From Aplectana chamaeleonis (taxonomy: Eukaryota; Nematoda; Chromadorea; Rhabditida; Cosmocercidae), in NCBI GenBank assembly GCA_029168955.1, contig JAPDOI010000066.1, positions 879,001-943,000 on the forward strand: 64,000 bases of DNA, given 5' to 3'. Below, piece after piece: positions 42,901 to 52,899 of the stretch. Below the pieces are notes generated by a model. The model ran no database searches. It saw only the letters and a list, made by a program, of their open reading frames with translations, and was not told the origin of the DNA. Within the stretch, counting starts at the first letter, position 1. Every line of letters starts with the position of its first letter. The translations under genes were made by a program, and so were the position numbers.

Positions 42901-43044
42901 GACTCCAGACCGCTTCCGTCCTGATCGAGTGGGAAGGGAGTCGCTCGTAGAGCGAGAAGCAAGAGCAAAATGGATCTGAAAACAGCAATGAAGAAGAGAC
43001 ATAGGAAGGAGGAGGAAATATGCAATTACTCACGTTAGAGACAT
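36988..43044 (-). CDS. Secreted C-type lectin-domain protein with Cys clusters and Thr-rich linkers, seven exons
   Basis: Exons (minus): 43034-43044, 42716-42975, 42525-42659, 37724-37839, 37526-37672, 37359-37465, 36988-37156; 945 nt, 314 residues, all junctions GT-AG and phase-compatible. The protein starts MSLTSILLLLLALRA (signal peptide), then cysteine clusters (CKCPCP, CCCCC), a Thr run, GPCGCCGCCCCC, a second Thr run, RCCCAGCCGC, and a C-type lectin domain of about 160 residues: VCPDGWVRYQQSCYYL, AERSCNEKGATLF, WIGLGQGETDTYPKW, ANGWSAAATCVGYY, SSLFHSVCEKN. The Cys spacing fits the long-form fold. No EPN/QPD or WND calcium-sugar motif is seen, so binding may be non-canonical. Likely an extracellular, possibly O-glycosylated, lectin-like protein. 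The 4.7-kb third intron could hide a further exon. No ortholog name is assigned. Confidence 0.85.
37840..38540. other. 5' part of lectin intron 3; possible opposite-strand secreted exon
   Basis: On the plus strand 37993-38090 reads AVFLLACVVALAPNAVPQNL followed by ACDDDYNFSG and GGTAAATT. It looks like a signal peptide ending at a donor, but has no in-frame ATG nearby. It may be chance. Nothing else is recognised. Confidence 0.2.
38548..39262. repeat. Inverted repeat in lectin intron 3
   Basis: TATCTCAGATAAAAACAGCA and CACACTTCCCGC at 38548-38600 are mirrored by CGCGGGAAGTGTGATGTCTC and TATCTGAGATA at 39230-39256. Similarity fades after about 50 bp. Between them are scattered GC-rich CCCGCGG motifs. 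Possibly an old MITE. Confidence 0.4.
39302..39602. mobile_element. TA-flanked MITE with about 100-bp inverted repeats, in lectin intron 3
   Basis: TA at 39300-39301 and 39603-39604 flank TAGTCTACAGCAATG / CATTGCTGTAGACTA. The arms continue inward through TAGGACCTGGTGAG.TTGCGGA. Tc1/mariner-type target. The centre (GGTGAGTTTCGGCTTCCGCT ... GTGAGCACACAGACTCACCG) is single-copy. Non-coding. Confidence 0.75.
39605..40098. other. No recognised feature
   Basis: Intronic AT-rich DNA on the lectin strand; nothing recognised. Confidence 0.35.
40099..40577. mobile_element. CAGTACCGCGCA-type MITE, copy 1 (lectin intron 3)
   Basis: The left end CAGTACCGCGCATGTTTTTT and the right end TTGCGCGGTACTTG are inverted. 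The arms share TTTTTTGCAAA, AACGYTTTG and TTTTGYGCTCACAA.GCGCCGCATCGCC. Three further members are at 44230, 45438 and (fragment) 44990. Interior blocks such as TTTTGACCTGTGGTCGATGTGAA are shared among copies. Non-coding. Confidence 0.7.
40578..41830. other. Unassigned intronic DNA of the lectin gene
   Basis: Contains TAGCGAGTATAC / GTATATTCTCGCTA-like motifs (41370-41560) that mirror those of the tandem repeat at 41831, suggesting a degenerate inverted-repeat element spanning about 41380-41995. No exon in frame with the lectin was found. Confidence 0.35.
41831..41940 (+). repeat. 33-bp tandem repeat, about 3.3 units
   Basis: The unit GTGCTGTAACGAGAATTTGC plus GTAGAATATGCGG starts at 41831, 41864, 41897 and (partial) 41930. 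Translated it gives an 11-residue repeat on the plus strand, but it lies in the lectin intron on the other strand and is probably non-coding. Confidence 0.65.
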
Positions 43045-43080
43045 ATTGGTGCTGGACTGGGAACTGCCTGCGTCAGGGAG

Positions 43081-43089
43081 CTATTTATA
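43081..43089 (-). promoter_or_regulatory. TATA box of the C-type lectin gene
   Basis: TATAAATAG on the minus strand ends 37 bases before the ATG at 43044. A start about 30 bases downstream of the box would give a 5' leader of roughly 10 bases. The leader has no splice acceptor, so trans-splicing at this site is not suggested. Confidence 0.55.
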
Positions 43090-44229
43090 CGGAGTTTCCT
43101 TGCCACTAGCAAACTCTATCGACAAGGAAGTGGTCGAGCATTGATCTGCCATCGCTCCGATGTCGTATTCTTCGGTGGATTCGAGAGAAAAACCTGCCCT
43201 GTTAGAAAATTTTTAGCTTTTCGAGTACCCCAGGAACCTTTCCGCTTTTTTAGCCCCATTCTTTTTATTCCCTAGGAATGCCAATACTCTTCTACTTGTC
43301 AGCGGCCGATCTATGATTGCGCTTATTAAATTGATACCTAATGATCACGAAAATTTTCCTCGACTTCCCGGCTGCGAAAAAACATAAGAACTGCACAAAT
43401 ATGTACTTCCAATCTTTGCCTACGGGAATGCCATGTGCTTCTTCAATGTTGAATCTCTCTTTTTGAGTTTCACAAGATTTTCTCAATATTTTATAAACTT
43501 CCTGCGTCGCTGTGCTCTTTGGACCCTTCACCGTTCGATTTGATTAAGGGACGCTGTTCGCAGTTGAGGACAAATTCAATCTAAAAAGTGAACAAATTAA
43601 CGTTGTACAAGTACGAATAGTAAAGCTGTTTCATATGTATGAAACGTAAGTCTATACCTTTCCTTATCGTTGGACGGCCTCGACGGGATTTCGTTATTTC
43701 TTTATTCAGAGGTTTTCATATTTTAGCGATTTCATATAATCGTGGTTTGTGGTTTTTTGAAAGTTGAAATCTGAATTGAAGTTTGTTTTTTTCAAAATCT
43801 AAATTAGGTCAAAGAAAAATGGGGAACAGGTAGTCATTATTTTTTCTAGGTTGTGGTTCAGATTCAGAAAAAAAATTGCCCACACCTAAGATATCTCAGA
43901 CCTTGTGAAATTTGATTGAACTTCCAATTCACCAGAAATCAATTGGTCTGGAACCGGAATTTTCCGGCTTTATTCTGTTAAACACTTTTAGATTAAAGGT
44001 ATCGATCGCGAAGAAAACTGTATAATACTTTTTCATGTTTTTGTAGAGCTTGGCTCCTTTAGTGAACGAAAATGTTGAAACAGCTCCTGGAAAACTTCTT
44101 TTGCAAAGAAAAAATAGTTTGAATGCACTGTTAAAATGGATTCGAATTTTGCGCTAAAATCATTTTTGGAGTTTTTCTGCTTGTGAAGTTTGTGCCGTTA
44201 TTTTTTTCATGTTTTTAGACGGTCGCATG
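43090..44229. other. Upstream region of the lectin gene; no other gene recognised
   Basis: About 1.1 kb without recognised exons or repeats. It presumably contains the lectin's regulatory sequence, but no specific site can be named. Confidence 0.35.
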
Positions 44230-44729
44230 CAATACTGCGCATTTTTTTTTGCAAAAATGGCGTTTTTTGGCGTTTTTTTGCGCTCACAAAGCGCCGCACC
44301 GCCATTACTCGTTCCAAAGTGGTCCAATTTTAATTCTGAAGTCATTTTTAGATCGTTTCCATTTAGTCCCATATGGTAGTGTTACAAAATTATAGATCCA
44401 ACTGCAGAAGTTTGTCGAAAAATGATTATTTGTTCCACGAAATCCCTCATTATGAACTGATCAGATGGTCATGATAGCAGAAATCTTTTCTGTTTTGACC
44501 TGTGGTTGATGTGAATCTTAGAAGGAAATACGCATTTTTGAACGAAATACCGGAGGTACAAGGGCTTTCTACTCGTACCATTACACTGGCCTCGCATAGA
44601 GGAACTCAAAAATTTCCTGAAAAACTCATTTCGTCAATTTTGAAAGGAGTTATAGCGATGCGGCGCTTTGTAAGCTAAAAAAACGCCGCAGAACGCCGTT
44701 TTGGCAAAAAAAAACATGCGCGGTACTGT
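44230..44729. mobile_element. CAGTACCGCGCA-type MITE, copy 2
   Basis: Ends CAATACTGCGCATTTTTTTT / ACATGCGCGGTACTG. The arms run through TTTTTTGCGCTCACAAAGCG and CGATGCGGCGCTTTGTAAGC. Interior collinear with copies 1 and 3. Non-coding. Confidence 0.7.
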
Positions 44730-44989
44730 AAACATTCTATGAAAAATGGTAGATGACTGGTGAGATCTACTGACGAATCACCATCTTTAACACCTTCCAA
44801 CCTTAAGCCCTACGTTTTTTGACGCTCCCAAGTATACCGGTGTGGTCTTCCGGGCTCATTCTTGAAACTGAGCCTGGAAAAATGGAAAGTGGTTTCCAGT
44901 ACGAACGCTGCATTTAGGGTGAACTGTTTATTCTGTCTCACTATGTATATATAGTATTGGTCCAGATGAAAGAGACTTAAAAGTGTCCT

Positions 44990-45095
44990 CAAAATTTAAA
45001 TCGATGATTCGGAAGGAGTTATGCCAATGCGGCCGCTTTGGTTGCGCAAAAAAACCAGCAAAACGCCGTTTCTGCAGAGAATGTGCCCGAGAGTG
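44990..45095. mobile_element. Orphan right end of a CAGTACCGCGCA-type MITE
   Basis: GGAGTTATGCCAATGCGGCC ... AAAACGCCGTTTCTGCAGAG resembles the right arm of copies 1 and 2. No left arm was found nearby. Confidence 0.45.
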
Positions 45096-45437
45096 TTGGT
45101 CTTATTGTTAGATGTTATCAACTTTTCGAATCTGGTTGATTCAAATGATTATCTATTGATGGCGTTTGCAGAATACCGTTAAACTTGTATCCACTGTGCG
45201 GGTTTGTGTTGCCGTAAAATATCAGAAGTAAGCAATATTTTTTATCAAAATGCTAATTATGATGTGGGAAGCAGGCTTTCGTTGGCTCGCTGAAGGTCTA
45301 AAACAACGAGACTAATGGTTAGTCTGTTTGAAAAAAGTCTGAAAAGAGTGCTGTTTAGGTCACTGGTTATGACGCTGTGACTCGAAGGTAGCAACTTACA
45401 CTCGAAGCAGAACAGTTCAGAGACAGACTCCAAATTT

Positions 45438-46196
45438 GCAGTACCGAGCACATTTTTTTGCAAAAAAAGAGTTTGGCGGCGTTTTTTGCGCTCACAAAGC
45501 TCCGCATCGCCATAACTCATTTCAAAGTTCACGAAATGAGTTCTTCAGGTAGTTTTCGTGTTCCACTCAGTAAGGAGTTGCCCTTTTAACTCCGGTATTT
45601 TGTTTGGAAATGTGCATTTCCTTCTAAAATTCACATCGATTACAGGTCAAAACATGACAGATTTCTGCTGTCATAACCGTCTGATCAGTTCGTGGTGAGG
45701 GGTTTACTGTGCTTATCTGGGCCAAATTCCGGTCCGCAATTGCGTCTCAACACGCTTTGCGGCCGCACGCGCTCGAGCCGGCCGAGTTGCCAGCGCCAAA
45801 GCAGGCCCAATGTGGTTCTTTTATACAGTTTTCTCCAATTTTTATTAGTTTCCAGTTCCCAAAACCCACCTAGGGCCAATAGATTGGCGACTACGGCGCT
45901 GAAAACTCATTCGACTCGGGAGCGTGCGGCCGCAAAGAGTGTCAAGACGCAATTGCGGACCGGAATTTGACCCAGAGAAGCACAGTAGAAGGTGCAAATA
46001 TGCAAATTTCGATGAAGTTTCGGGGTTGAGTCTAACCTTTGGGACACTATCGTATAGAATTAAATGGAAACAATCCAGAAATGACTTTAGAATTGAAATT
46101 TGCCCACTTTGAAGCAAGTCATGGCGTTGCAGCGTTTTGTGAGCGCAAAAAAAAACGCAGCGTAACGCTTTCTTTGCAAAAAATTGCTCGGTGCTT
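45438..46196. mobile_element. CAGTACCGCGCA-type MITE, copy 3, interrupted by another MITE
   Basis: Left CAGTACCGAGCACATTTTTT and right TTGCAAAAAATTGCTCGGTG are inverted. The interior matches copies 1 and 2 up to 45706 and resumes at 45986. The gap is the TA-flanked element at 45707-45985. Confidence 0.65.
45707..45985. mobile_element. 279-bp TA-flanked MITE with NotI-like GC-rich arms, nested
   Basis: TA at 45705-45706 and 45986-45987 flank CTGTGCTTATCTGGG / CCCAGAGAAGCACAG. The arms (about 85 bp) share AATTCCGGTCCGCAATTGCG and TTTGCGGCCGCACG. It is markedly more GC-rich than its host. The overlapping open frames on both strands are arm shadows. Confidence 0.8.
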
Positions 46197-46977
46197 TAGT
46201 TCTCTGAACATGTACGTTCTAATGAGAAATTCTGTGGACAAGAGGCTCTTGTTTCTCCTCTCGCATATTCGAAAGTTCGTATCTGGAAATAGGATAATCG
46301 ATGGTCGTCTATGGAGACTATTTGCATGCACTCATCCGGGAAATCTACTGGCGACGGATCTTTCCCATATCAACGGTTTTTTTGTGTGTCCGGTTTTACT
46401 TCTGTTGGAGGAGCACGGCCTATCAAGCCATTTCATTTATCAAGTGTAGTGCTCGTTAAAGGGACATAAACGTGATTTGAGTGCTGCGGGCGCCACATTG
46501 TCTTTATCAGTGACGTAAATATTACCTAAATTGCGTCCGCGCTCCATTACTGTCGTTTCTACTAGAATTTTGAGGCTAGTCTGCTATAGAACAAGAGCAT
46601 GATTTGCGAATCTTCCTTGAGCACGTTCCACTCAAGAAACCTCTGATCGAGATTCAAGATCATAGTGTATTTCATGAGGTTATGAGGTCTTGTGCACCTT
46701 TACTTTCTATTCGTTTGGAATTCGTTACTTGTAGTAAGCTATAGAATCACCTCCTACAAAAATCATCGCCATAGGCAGTTCTAGGCATTCGAAAGTTTCG
46801 TGGTCAAGCATCAGCTAGAATGAATCGAGTAGTGCTCGCGAGAATTTTCTATTTTTCAGTATAATTGTCCTTGCTTATTTCTCGCCGACATCTTGGAAAA
46901 AATATCATTTACTCATTCCTAACTGTAAAACATTGACCAACTCGTTCCGAAATCCTTCACGTCGACTACATATGTAT
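46197..46977. other. No recognised feature
   Basis: Short open frames without domains. No repeat pairing was found. Confidence 0.35.
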
Positions 46978-48754
46978 ACTCAGACGTTCGCCGTTGTCTA
47001 CGGGACGTCGATCCGCTCAGAACAAGTCACCGCTGGCGAACAGGCAGCTGTACGCGGGGCCGTCCCGATGTGCTGTTGAGCACGGGACGACGGGCTGTTA
47101 AACAGCTCATCGACCAGCAGTCTCGCCGAGTGCCACAAATTGATGCAGACCGAGTTGTTGTCTACAGGACGACAAATGGGGATGTCTACGGCGGTGCAGG
47201 TCGATGGACTGTTCTACAGAACATTCGCTAGGAGGGGTGTTGGTAGCGTCCATCAATCAATGTATCACGAAGATTGTGCCGCCCGAGTTCTCATTTTTGG
47301 TTATGTTAGATTCGCACTTCGTTTTTTTTTAATGATGCTGTAGACTTCTAAAGTAATTCTTCTCATTTTTTGATTATGTGAGATCTGTGATTCGTTTTTT
47401 ATTAACGTCTTTCCGTGGAAGGGGTGTTGGTGTCCTGTCGATAGGTGGAACTCGCGGAGTTCTCCATAGTGGACCCGAAGCATTCCGTGGTTTACGGAGC
47501 TTTCAGCAACCGCCTCCGTTGGCAGATTTCAGTTTTTTTTTCTTCCGTTCATGTGTGTCTTTTGCGTCGTCGTTTTAAGATGTTTGAGAGGAATCTCTGA
47601 TCATGCGATGGTGTTTATTTACCCTTATTCCCATCCATGTTGTCAATACTCGAGGAGAGGTAAATGTTGCTAGAAAAAAAAACGCAGAATTAAAAAAAAT
47701 AAGCGTAGTTAGCCGACATAACCTTTTCTGGTTAACAAGGGAAGCCATTTTAGCGTAGTCCGGAATGAGCGAAATGGAGTACATTGCTGCGTGCTCAAAA
47801 AAATCGCTGCATTCAATGCGTGTCGAATTTGTATCCAACACGATTGACCACACCAGGGATGTGCGGCTAACAATTTTAAAAAATCGGCAAACGACAATCG
47901 ACAAAAATCGCCCAAAAACGGCCGGCAATCGGCAATCGACAAACGGCAGAATAAAAAAAACTCGTACAGAAAAGGATACGAATGTTCGAAAAGTAACTGT
48001 AGAAAAAAATTATTTCTTGCACATTTCGTATCCCAATCACAAGATAAGAAATGTGTTTTTCCATAACACCACAAGAAGCTGAACTTCTCAGTACAATACC
48101 TGACATGAAAAAATAGCGCCGGAATGAGTATTCCATTGAAAATCGGTAATGAGAATATTGTGATGTAGGAATAGTGTTCTTTCGAGGTTGTTTGGTGTCA
48201 GCTTTTTCCGGAGGGCCGGAGCGATAACTCCAGCTGTGATGGTATCGCCACTAAAGATTGGCTTACGAGCAAAATAGCTTTGCTTTTCCTGAATAAATAC
48301 TTTTCGACAACTTTTGAAACCCTAGGACCAGTTTGATGTTAAAGTCTACCGTTAGACCTATCCCGCTCTTTTTAGAAACCACAAATATCAGATATCTGCG
48401 ACCACTTGAGTCACTCACAAGGGACGACCACCCCCCGGGGGAGGTGACGTCCTGAAAAAAGTTCTTCTATAAGTTGTGGGGGGAGGATACAGTAACATTA
48501 CTGTATGTTGGGTTTTACCTAAGGGCCTTCTGATATTCCAGAAAAAAAGAAAAAACTATTTGAAACTACCTGTAACCTCTTTCTCGGAGCAGCTGGAGTG
48601 AGTTCATATGCTCGGCACACATTAAGTTACAACAAAATTGCCCTAAACAAGATTTGACGGTTTGATTCTGGCCCATTCGTGAGATATAAGCCGTTTCCGA
48701 GATCACTGTGGATTCCATTCCTCGTATCACTTGATTGAAGTTGCCCAAGTCACC

Positions 48755-48831
48755 GTGCAGGGATGGACGAGAGGATAACGATGGGGAGTGATAGACTACG
48801 AAGGGTTGTGGGTTCGATTCCCGCAATGCAG
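48755..48831 (+). pseudogene. tRNA-like sequence with strong B box
   Basis: GTGGGTTCGATTCCCGC forms a complete T arm (5 pairs, one G-U) around a canonical B box. TGGACGAGAGGATAAC resembles an A box about 50 bases upstream. Acceptor strands do not pair and the anticodon arm is unclear, so this is a tRNA-derived SINE or pseudogene inside the element, not a working tRNA. Confidence 0.4.
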
Positions 48832-48892
48832 CTTCTGAAAATTTGTTTTGCATTTGTTCGACTGTTTATCCACGAGGTTTCTCATTCATATT

Positions 48893-49252
48893 TTAACTTG
48901 CTTTTTCCAATCTGGCTGGATTTACAATTTCTATCGCGTGAATCCCAGTAATATATGACCATTTCCTCACCTTATTCAAAAAATTATCCTTCTCTTCTTC
49001 TTGTGGTGGCATTTCGGGTTCATTGATAAATATTGTAATGTGAGCATCTTCTAACTTTGTATAACTCTGCTTGAGTAAAAGAGAACACCTTTTTTGAACA
49101 CATGAAAGTCGTTTGCGAATCATCGTGGAAAAAAGCATTGACATTGTAAGAAGCAAAGCGATGAACCCTTTCTTAAAAATTATCATCATGGCCGCAGTTT
49201 TCACTTTCAGAAATCGGCACTCGGTTGCCCAATATATCTGCTGACCCTTCAT
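48893..49252 (-). CDS. 119-codon open frame inside the 1.2-kb element, unknown
   Basis: Starts MKGQQIYWATECRFLKVK, has one hydrophobic stretch (MMIIFKKGFIALLLTMSMLF) that could be a membrane anchor, then a charged C-terminal half. No transposase motif or known domain is recognised. Its position inside inverted repeats suggests captured or chance coding sequence. Confidence 0.25.
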   Translation of the reverse strand: MKGQQIYWATECRFLKVKTAAMMIIFKKGFIALLLTMSMLFSTMIRKRLSCVQKRCSLLLKQSYTKLEDAHITIFINEPEMPPQEEEKDNFLNKVRKWSYITGIHAIEIVNPARLEKAS

Positions 49253-50797
49253 AGAAAACTACTAAACTTGGCTCGATCACGCAGATTTTCTTTTCGATTA
49301 TCTTATCGAGTTCGACGGTGAATGAGTGAGCATATGGCGAAAAAAAGTCGAAAAAATAATTCTCTCCATATTATCCAAATAAAGCAGATTGAGGTAGATA
49401 GGTGTTAGATATAGTAGCCAGCCAATTTTCGCTTGTGAAAAACCGAAAGCATAGCCATGGTGGTCGGTTGAAGAGAATGCGCTCGCTGATTTTTCATGTT
49501 TCTCCAATTTTTTGCTCTACCGGATGGTCCTTAGGTAAAACCCAACATACAGTAATGTTACTATATCCTCCCTCCACAACTTTTAGAAGAACTTTTTTCA
49601 GGACGTCACCTCCCCCGGGGGGTCGTCCCTTGTAAGTGTTTTTCAGAACCCTTTCTGTCCTCCCCAAAATTGTTCAGGATAATACCCCTTGGTCCGAAGA
49701 ACCGTATGTTGGTTTCCCGAGCCTCAAAAAAGGGAAACTTGGTACTCTTTCAGACAAGGGGACTCACTCAAGCATGACACTATGATACTAGCAACTGCTT
49801 TGAGGTGATCTATCGTTCAGAGGTCGCGATAAAATGTTGCTGTCAACTTTTCTTTACTCTGTATATCCCTCTCTATATTCAGAGTAGTCGATCCTATATG
49901 TAAAAACGCAAAAAAAGTTTTTTTTTGTGGAATTTACAGCCTCAACTTTGCATGCTTTTGAAGGTGGACGAGCATACTCCACATGATCGGCATCGCTGAT
50001 TCGCAGTGTCGAGGTCATTATCTAGCTTAAAATAAGGGTTGAATCAATGACTAAAGGCTGTCGGTCCGGCCGATTAGGATATACTCATCCTCTCCAGTTA
50101 GCAAAATATACAATTGCGCTGCTTTCTCCTCCGAAAACTGTTTTAAACTTTGATTTCAGCTTCATTTCTGGCTGTGTGCGTTGGTAATGTTCTACTGCAC
50201 ACAGCGAACTCGCACATTTTGGGCGGAGTTGTGCAGCTGTGCACGGGTTAGGGTCCTGATTACTCTAATTCTAGCGCGTTTTTCGGCTCGGAACGTTCTC
50301 AGTGTAGAGCTGTTCCTGAACCATTAAATTACACTACGACGTATGTAAAGTTCATGTGTATAAGAATATATAACAAGTACGGACAATGAAAGAATTGCCA
50401 TTTTCTAATTATATTTCACCCAATCTTCAAAATACTAGAAGTAAGTAAATCAAGAAAAGGAAAGGTATGAAGGAGAAGTTGACAAAGCTCGTTTCGCCCC
50501 TGGCCTCAGACGAACTTTATCAAACAGCTCTGCCGGAGCTCCTCAGTGAGGAACAGAACTGTCGATGAAAACGAAGGATGAATACGAAAGCATGAGCCGA
50601 CCAGAGTGAAGTAGTGTTAGACACGTTAGAAAAAGGTATTAGGGCAAGGAGCTATAGTATACTATCAATATCAGAATGAAGTCCATATGATCACAAGTCC
50701 TTATCATGGATAGTATCGAACACAGACCTATCAACATTGAAGACTTAGTATACTATACTTTTTACCAATTGTGCTATACTTTTCTTTTCATCTCTTA

Positions 50798-51384
50798 GGC
50801 CCCGGTCAGACTTCGTCGAAAAACCTGCTGAGTCCGACTGAGTCTGAATGAGTCCGGGGTGGAAAAACCTGCTGAGTCCCACTGAGTCCGGTTGCCCCCA
50901 GCGCCAACCAACTCCTCTGCGAAACACGCAATTGATAGTGACGGTTATCACCTCAGCTGTGAATCGGAACGTGTTTGGTGGCTGATTTTTCTTGTTTTCA
51001 ACATGTCTGAATCTGATTTCCGTATCAGCAGTACGTGGGGCAGAGCGCAGACGGCGAGAGTCGAGATGCGGCGGGACTCGGCAGGTCGCAGTCGGCCGAA
51101 AAAATGCACCCAAATCACGTGAAAAACACCTATATCGACCGGGTGGGGTGAGGATGATTTCGGTGGGACTCAGTGGGACTCAGTAGGACTCAGTCGAACT
51201 CAGTCGGTGCATTGGCCCCGCCCTTGTACGCATGAGAAATATCAGTATCGACCGGGGGGATTGCGGTGGGCATCAGACGGTCGCAGTCGGACTCAGTGGG
51301 TTGATTTTTTTGCACCCGTCTTCCACGAATTCGATGCGTATCGACCCGGTGGGACTCAGTAAATCCACCGACTATGACGGGGCC
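50798..51384. mobile_element. PIF/Harbinger-like MITE with subterminal GGACTCAG arrays
   Basis: TTA at 50795-50797 and 51385-51387 flank GGCCCCGGTCAGACTTCGTC / ACTATGACGGGGCC. A 3-bp TTA duplication with GGCCCCGTCA ends is typical of PIF/Harbinger. The left half carries at least five TGAGTCC boxes and the right half at least six GGACTCAG boxes, in opposite orientation. The open frames on both strands (50745-51113, 50892-51122) have no domain. Confidence 0.75.
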
Positions 51385-52840
51385 TTAGGTTAAACTTATA
51401 TGTTATCATTTTTTGTTCATAGATGCATTTTATCGTATTTACTTCTACGAATTTTGGTGTATATAGGTTTTCAATTAAAACTGTTTTCATTTCTTTGAGT
51501 TTTTCCGTGGAGGACTCTAAATTTGAACAGATCTCAAGGTCTCCGTTTAAATTGTGGATGCTTTGACTTTTATAGAGATATCGGAATGAGCATGAGGATT
51601 TTTTTTAACTCTGAAATTAAAATCATCTGTCTTATTATACGTTCCTGAAACATACCCGCTTTTTATATTTTTTCTGAGGAGCTTTTGCCATCGCGACCAC
51701 TTCCTTTGAACCAACTAGCTTGAAGTTTTCAAAGTACGGCTTGTTTCTTTTCTTTCGTGCCGATGTCAACAAGGCTTACCGGGCTTATCATGTGTAATTC
51801 TTCTTTCATAATTAATGTATTCTGCCATGGCTGACCACTGCGCTGCATGATCCGGCCGAAATCATAGGAGCGAGAAAGGCTCCAGGCGTATGAAACCCTT
51901 CGAGTGGGAGTGACGGTACCGTAGTGGGACCTGGATACAATGACACCCGAACAGCAAAGTGTTTTTCAGAAGGTTCTTCTCAAAAGACGTGAGAGTTGGA
52001 TAATCATGTGTTATTAGAGGCGGCTAGCTTACTATCCATACCGCGGCGCTTGTTATCTGTTACTCGTTTTTTTGCCGAATTCTGTCGAAAAGTGAGAGAA
52101 AAAACGGCAAACGACAATCGACGAAAATCGTTCAAAAACGGCCGGCAATCGGCAACCGGCAAACGGCAATTGTCGCACATCCCTGGACAACACCCATTGA
52201 AAGGGTGTATTGCAGGAACACGTGCTCAGAACAGCACGACGTGCTGCAAAATTTTACCGGAGGAGCACGTGTTGCAAAATTTAATAGCAGGAGCACATGC
52301 TGCTATGTAGTCCAGCGTTATCGTAGCAGCACACCGACATGCAAGTCGGCCAGCTCGCCGAGCACGCCGACTAAAAATTGAGAATGTAAAAGCATAGTAG
52401 CGAGGGCATCCTCGCAAGGTACTCCATTTCGCTCACTCCCGACTATGCTAAAATAGCTTTCCCATCGACTGTGATTAACTAGGAAACCTCGCATGGTGTA
52501 CCTCCGGATCAGAAAGCTGATCAATGTTTTCTAGTCAACTGTAGCACGCCCTCTTCGAATCTGAGCTCTGATTTTGCTGCGGACATCTGCGGAAAAAGTT
52601 ATAGCCTGTCAAGTTTCGTATTTCCCGCCTTTTTTCTATCAAAAACGCGCATTAGTGTTTGCGAAATCCGTAAACGGACCATATGCCTGTGTTCAGCGCC
52701 CAAAACTACCCCACTGAGAAATTTTCGGGTGAAGGCACATTTCTCAAACTTTGCACACACTGACAGCGTTTTAGACTTGTACAGATTTTCGGTTGAGCGC
52801 TTACTTATACCTCTAAAAGTTTCTGGAAAAAATTATTGAA

Positions 52841-52899
52841 GGTTAGCGCAAACTCGGGGCTATATGCTATAACTTAGGTGCACCGAGTTTGCGCCAACC
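52841..52899. repeat. 59-bp hairpin unit, copy 2
   Basis: GGTTAGCGCAAACTCGGGGC ... GCACCGAGTTTGCGCCAACC, same length and right arm as 19121-19179, with similarity extending further right. Confidence 0.55.

Larger units (their letters stand above)
48413..49638. mobile_element. 1.2-kb element with about 115-bp terminal inverted repeats
   Basis: CACTCACAAGGGACGACC at the left is mirrored by GGTCGTCCCTTGTAAGTG at the right. The arms extend through CCCCGGGGGAGGTGACGTCC, AAAAAAGTTCTT and CAGTAACATTACTGTATGTT to CCTAAGG. The interior holds a tRNA-like box and a 119-codon open frame. No target duplication is evident. Confidence 0.75.
47854..52185. mobile_element. hAT-like element 4 (4.3 kb), ends CAGGGATGTGCGGC
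   Basis: The left CAGGGATGTGCGGCTAACAA and right TTGTCGCACATCCCTG ends are flanked by GACCACAC and GACAACAC (7 of 8). Subterminal AAATCGGCAAACGACAATCG repeats face each other at the two ends. The family is related to, but distinct from, elements 1-3 (CAGGGATGAGCGG). It contains at least two complete inverted-repeat elements (48413-49638, 50798-51384) and a degraded TTAA MITE around 49960. No transposase is visible. Confidence 0.75.

Noticed and set aside
42721..42924. Plus-strand valine-rich open frame
   Set aside because: It is the antisense shadow of the Thr-rich exon of the lectin gene.
45692..46117. Pair of about 90-codon frames sharing a GPNSGPQLRL / GSNSGPQLRL string on opposite strands
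   Set aside because: They are the two arms of the GC-rich MITE at 45707-45985 read inward.
48566..48853. Minus-strand frame with RESNPQP near its start
   Set aside because: That string is the usual antisense reading of a tRNA-type B box and is explained by the tRNA-like sequence at 48755-48831.
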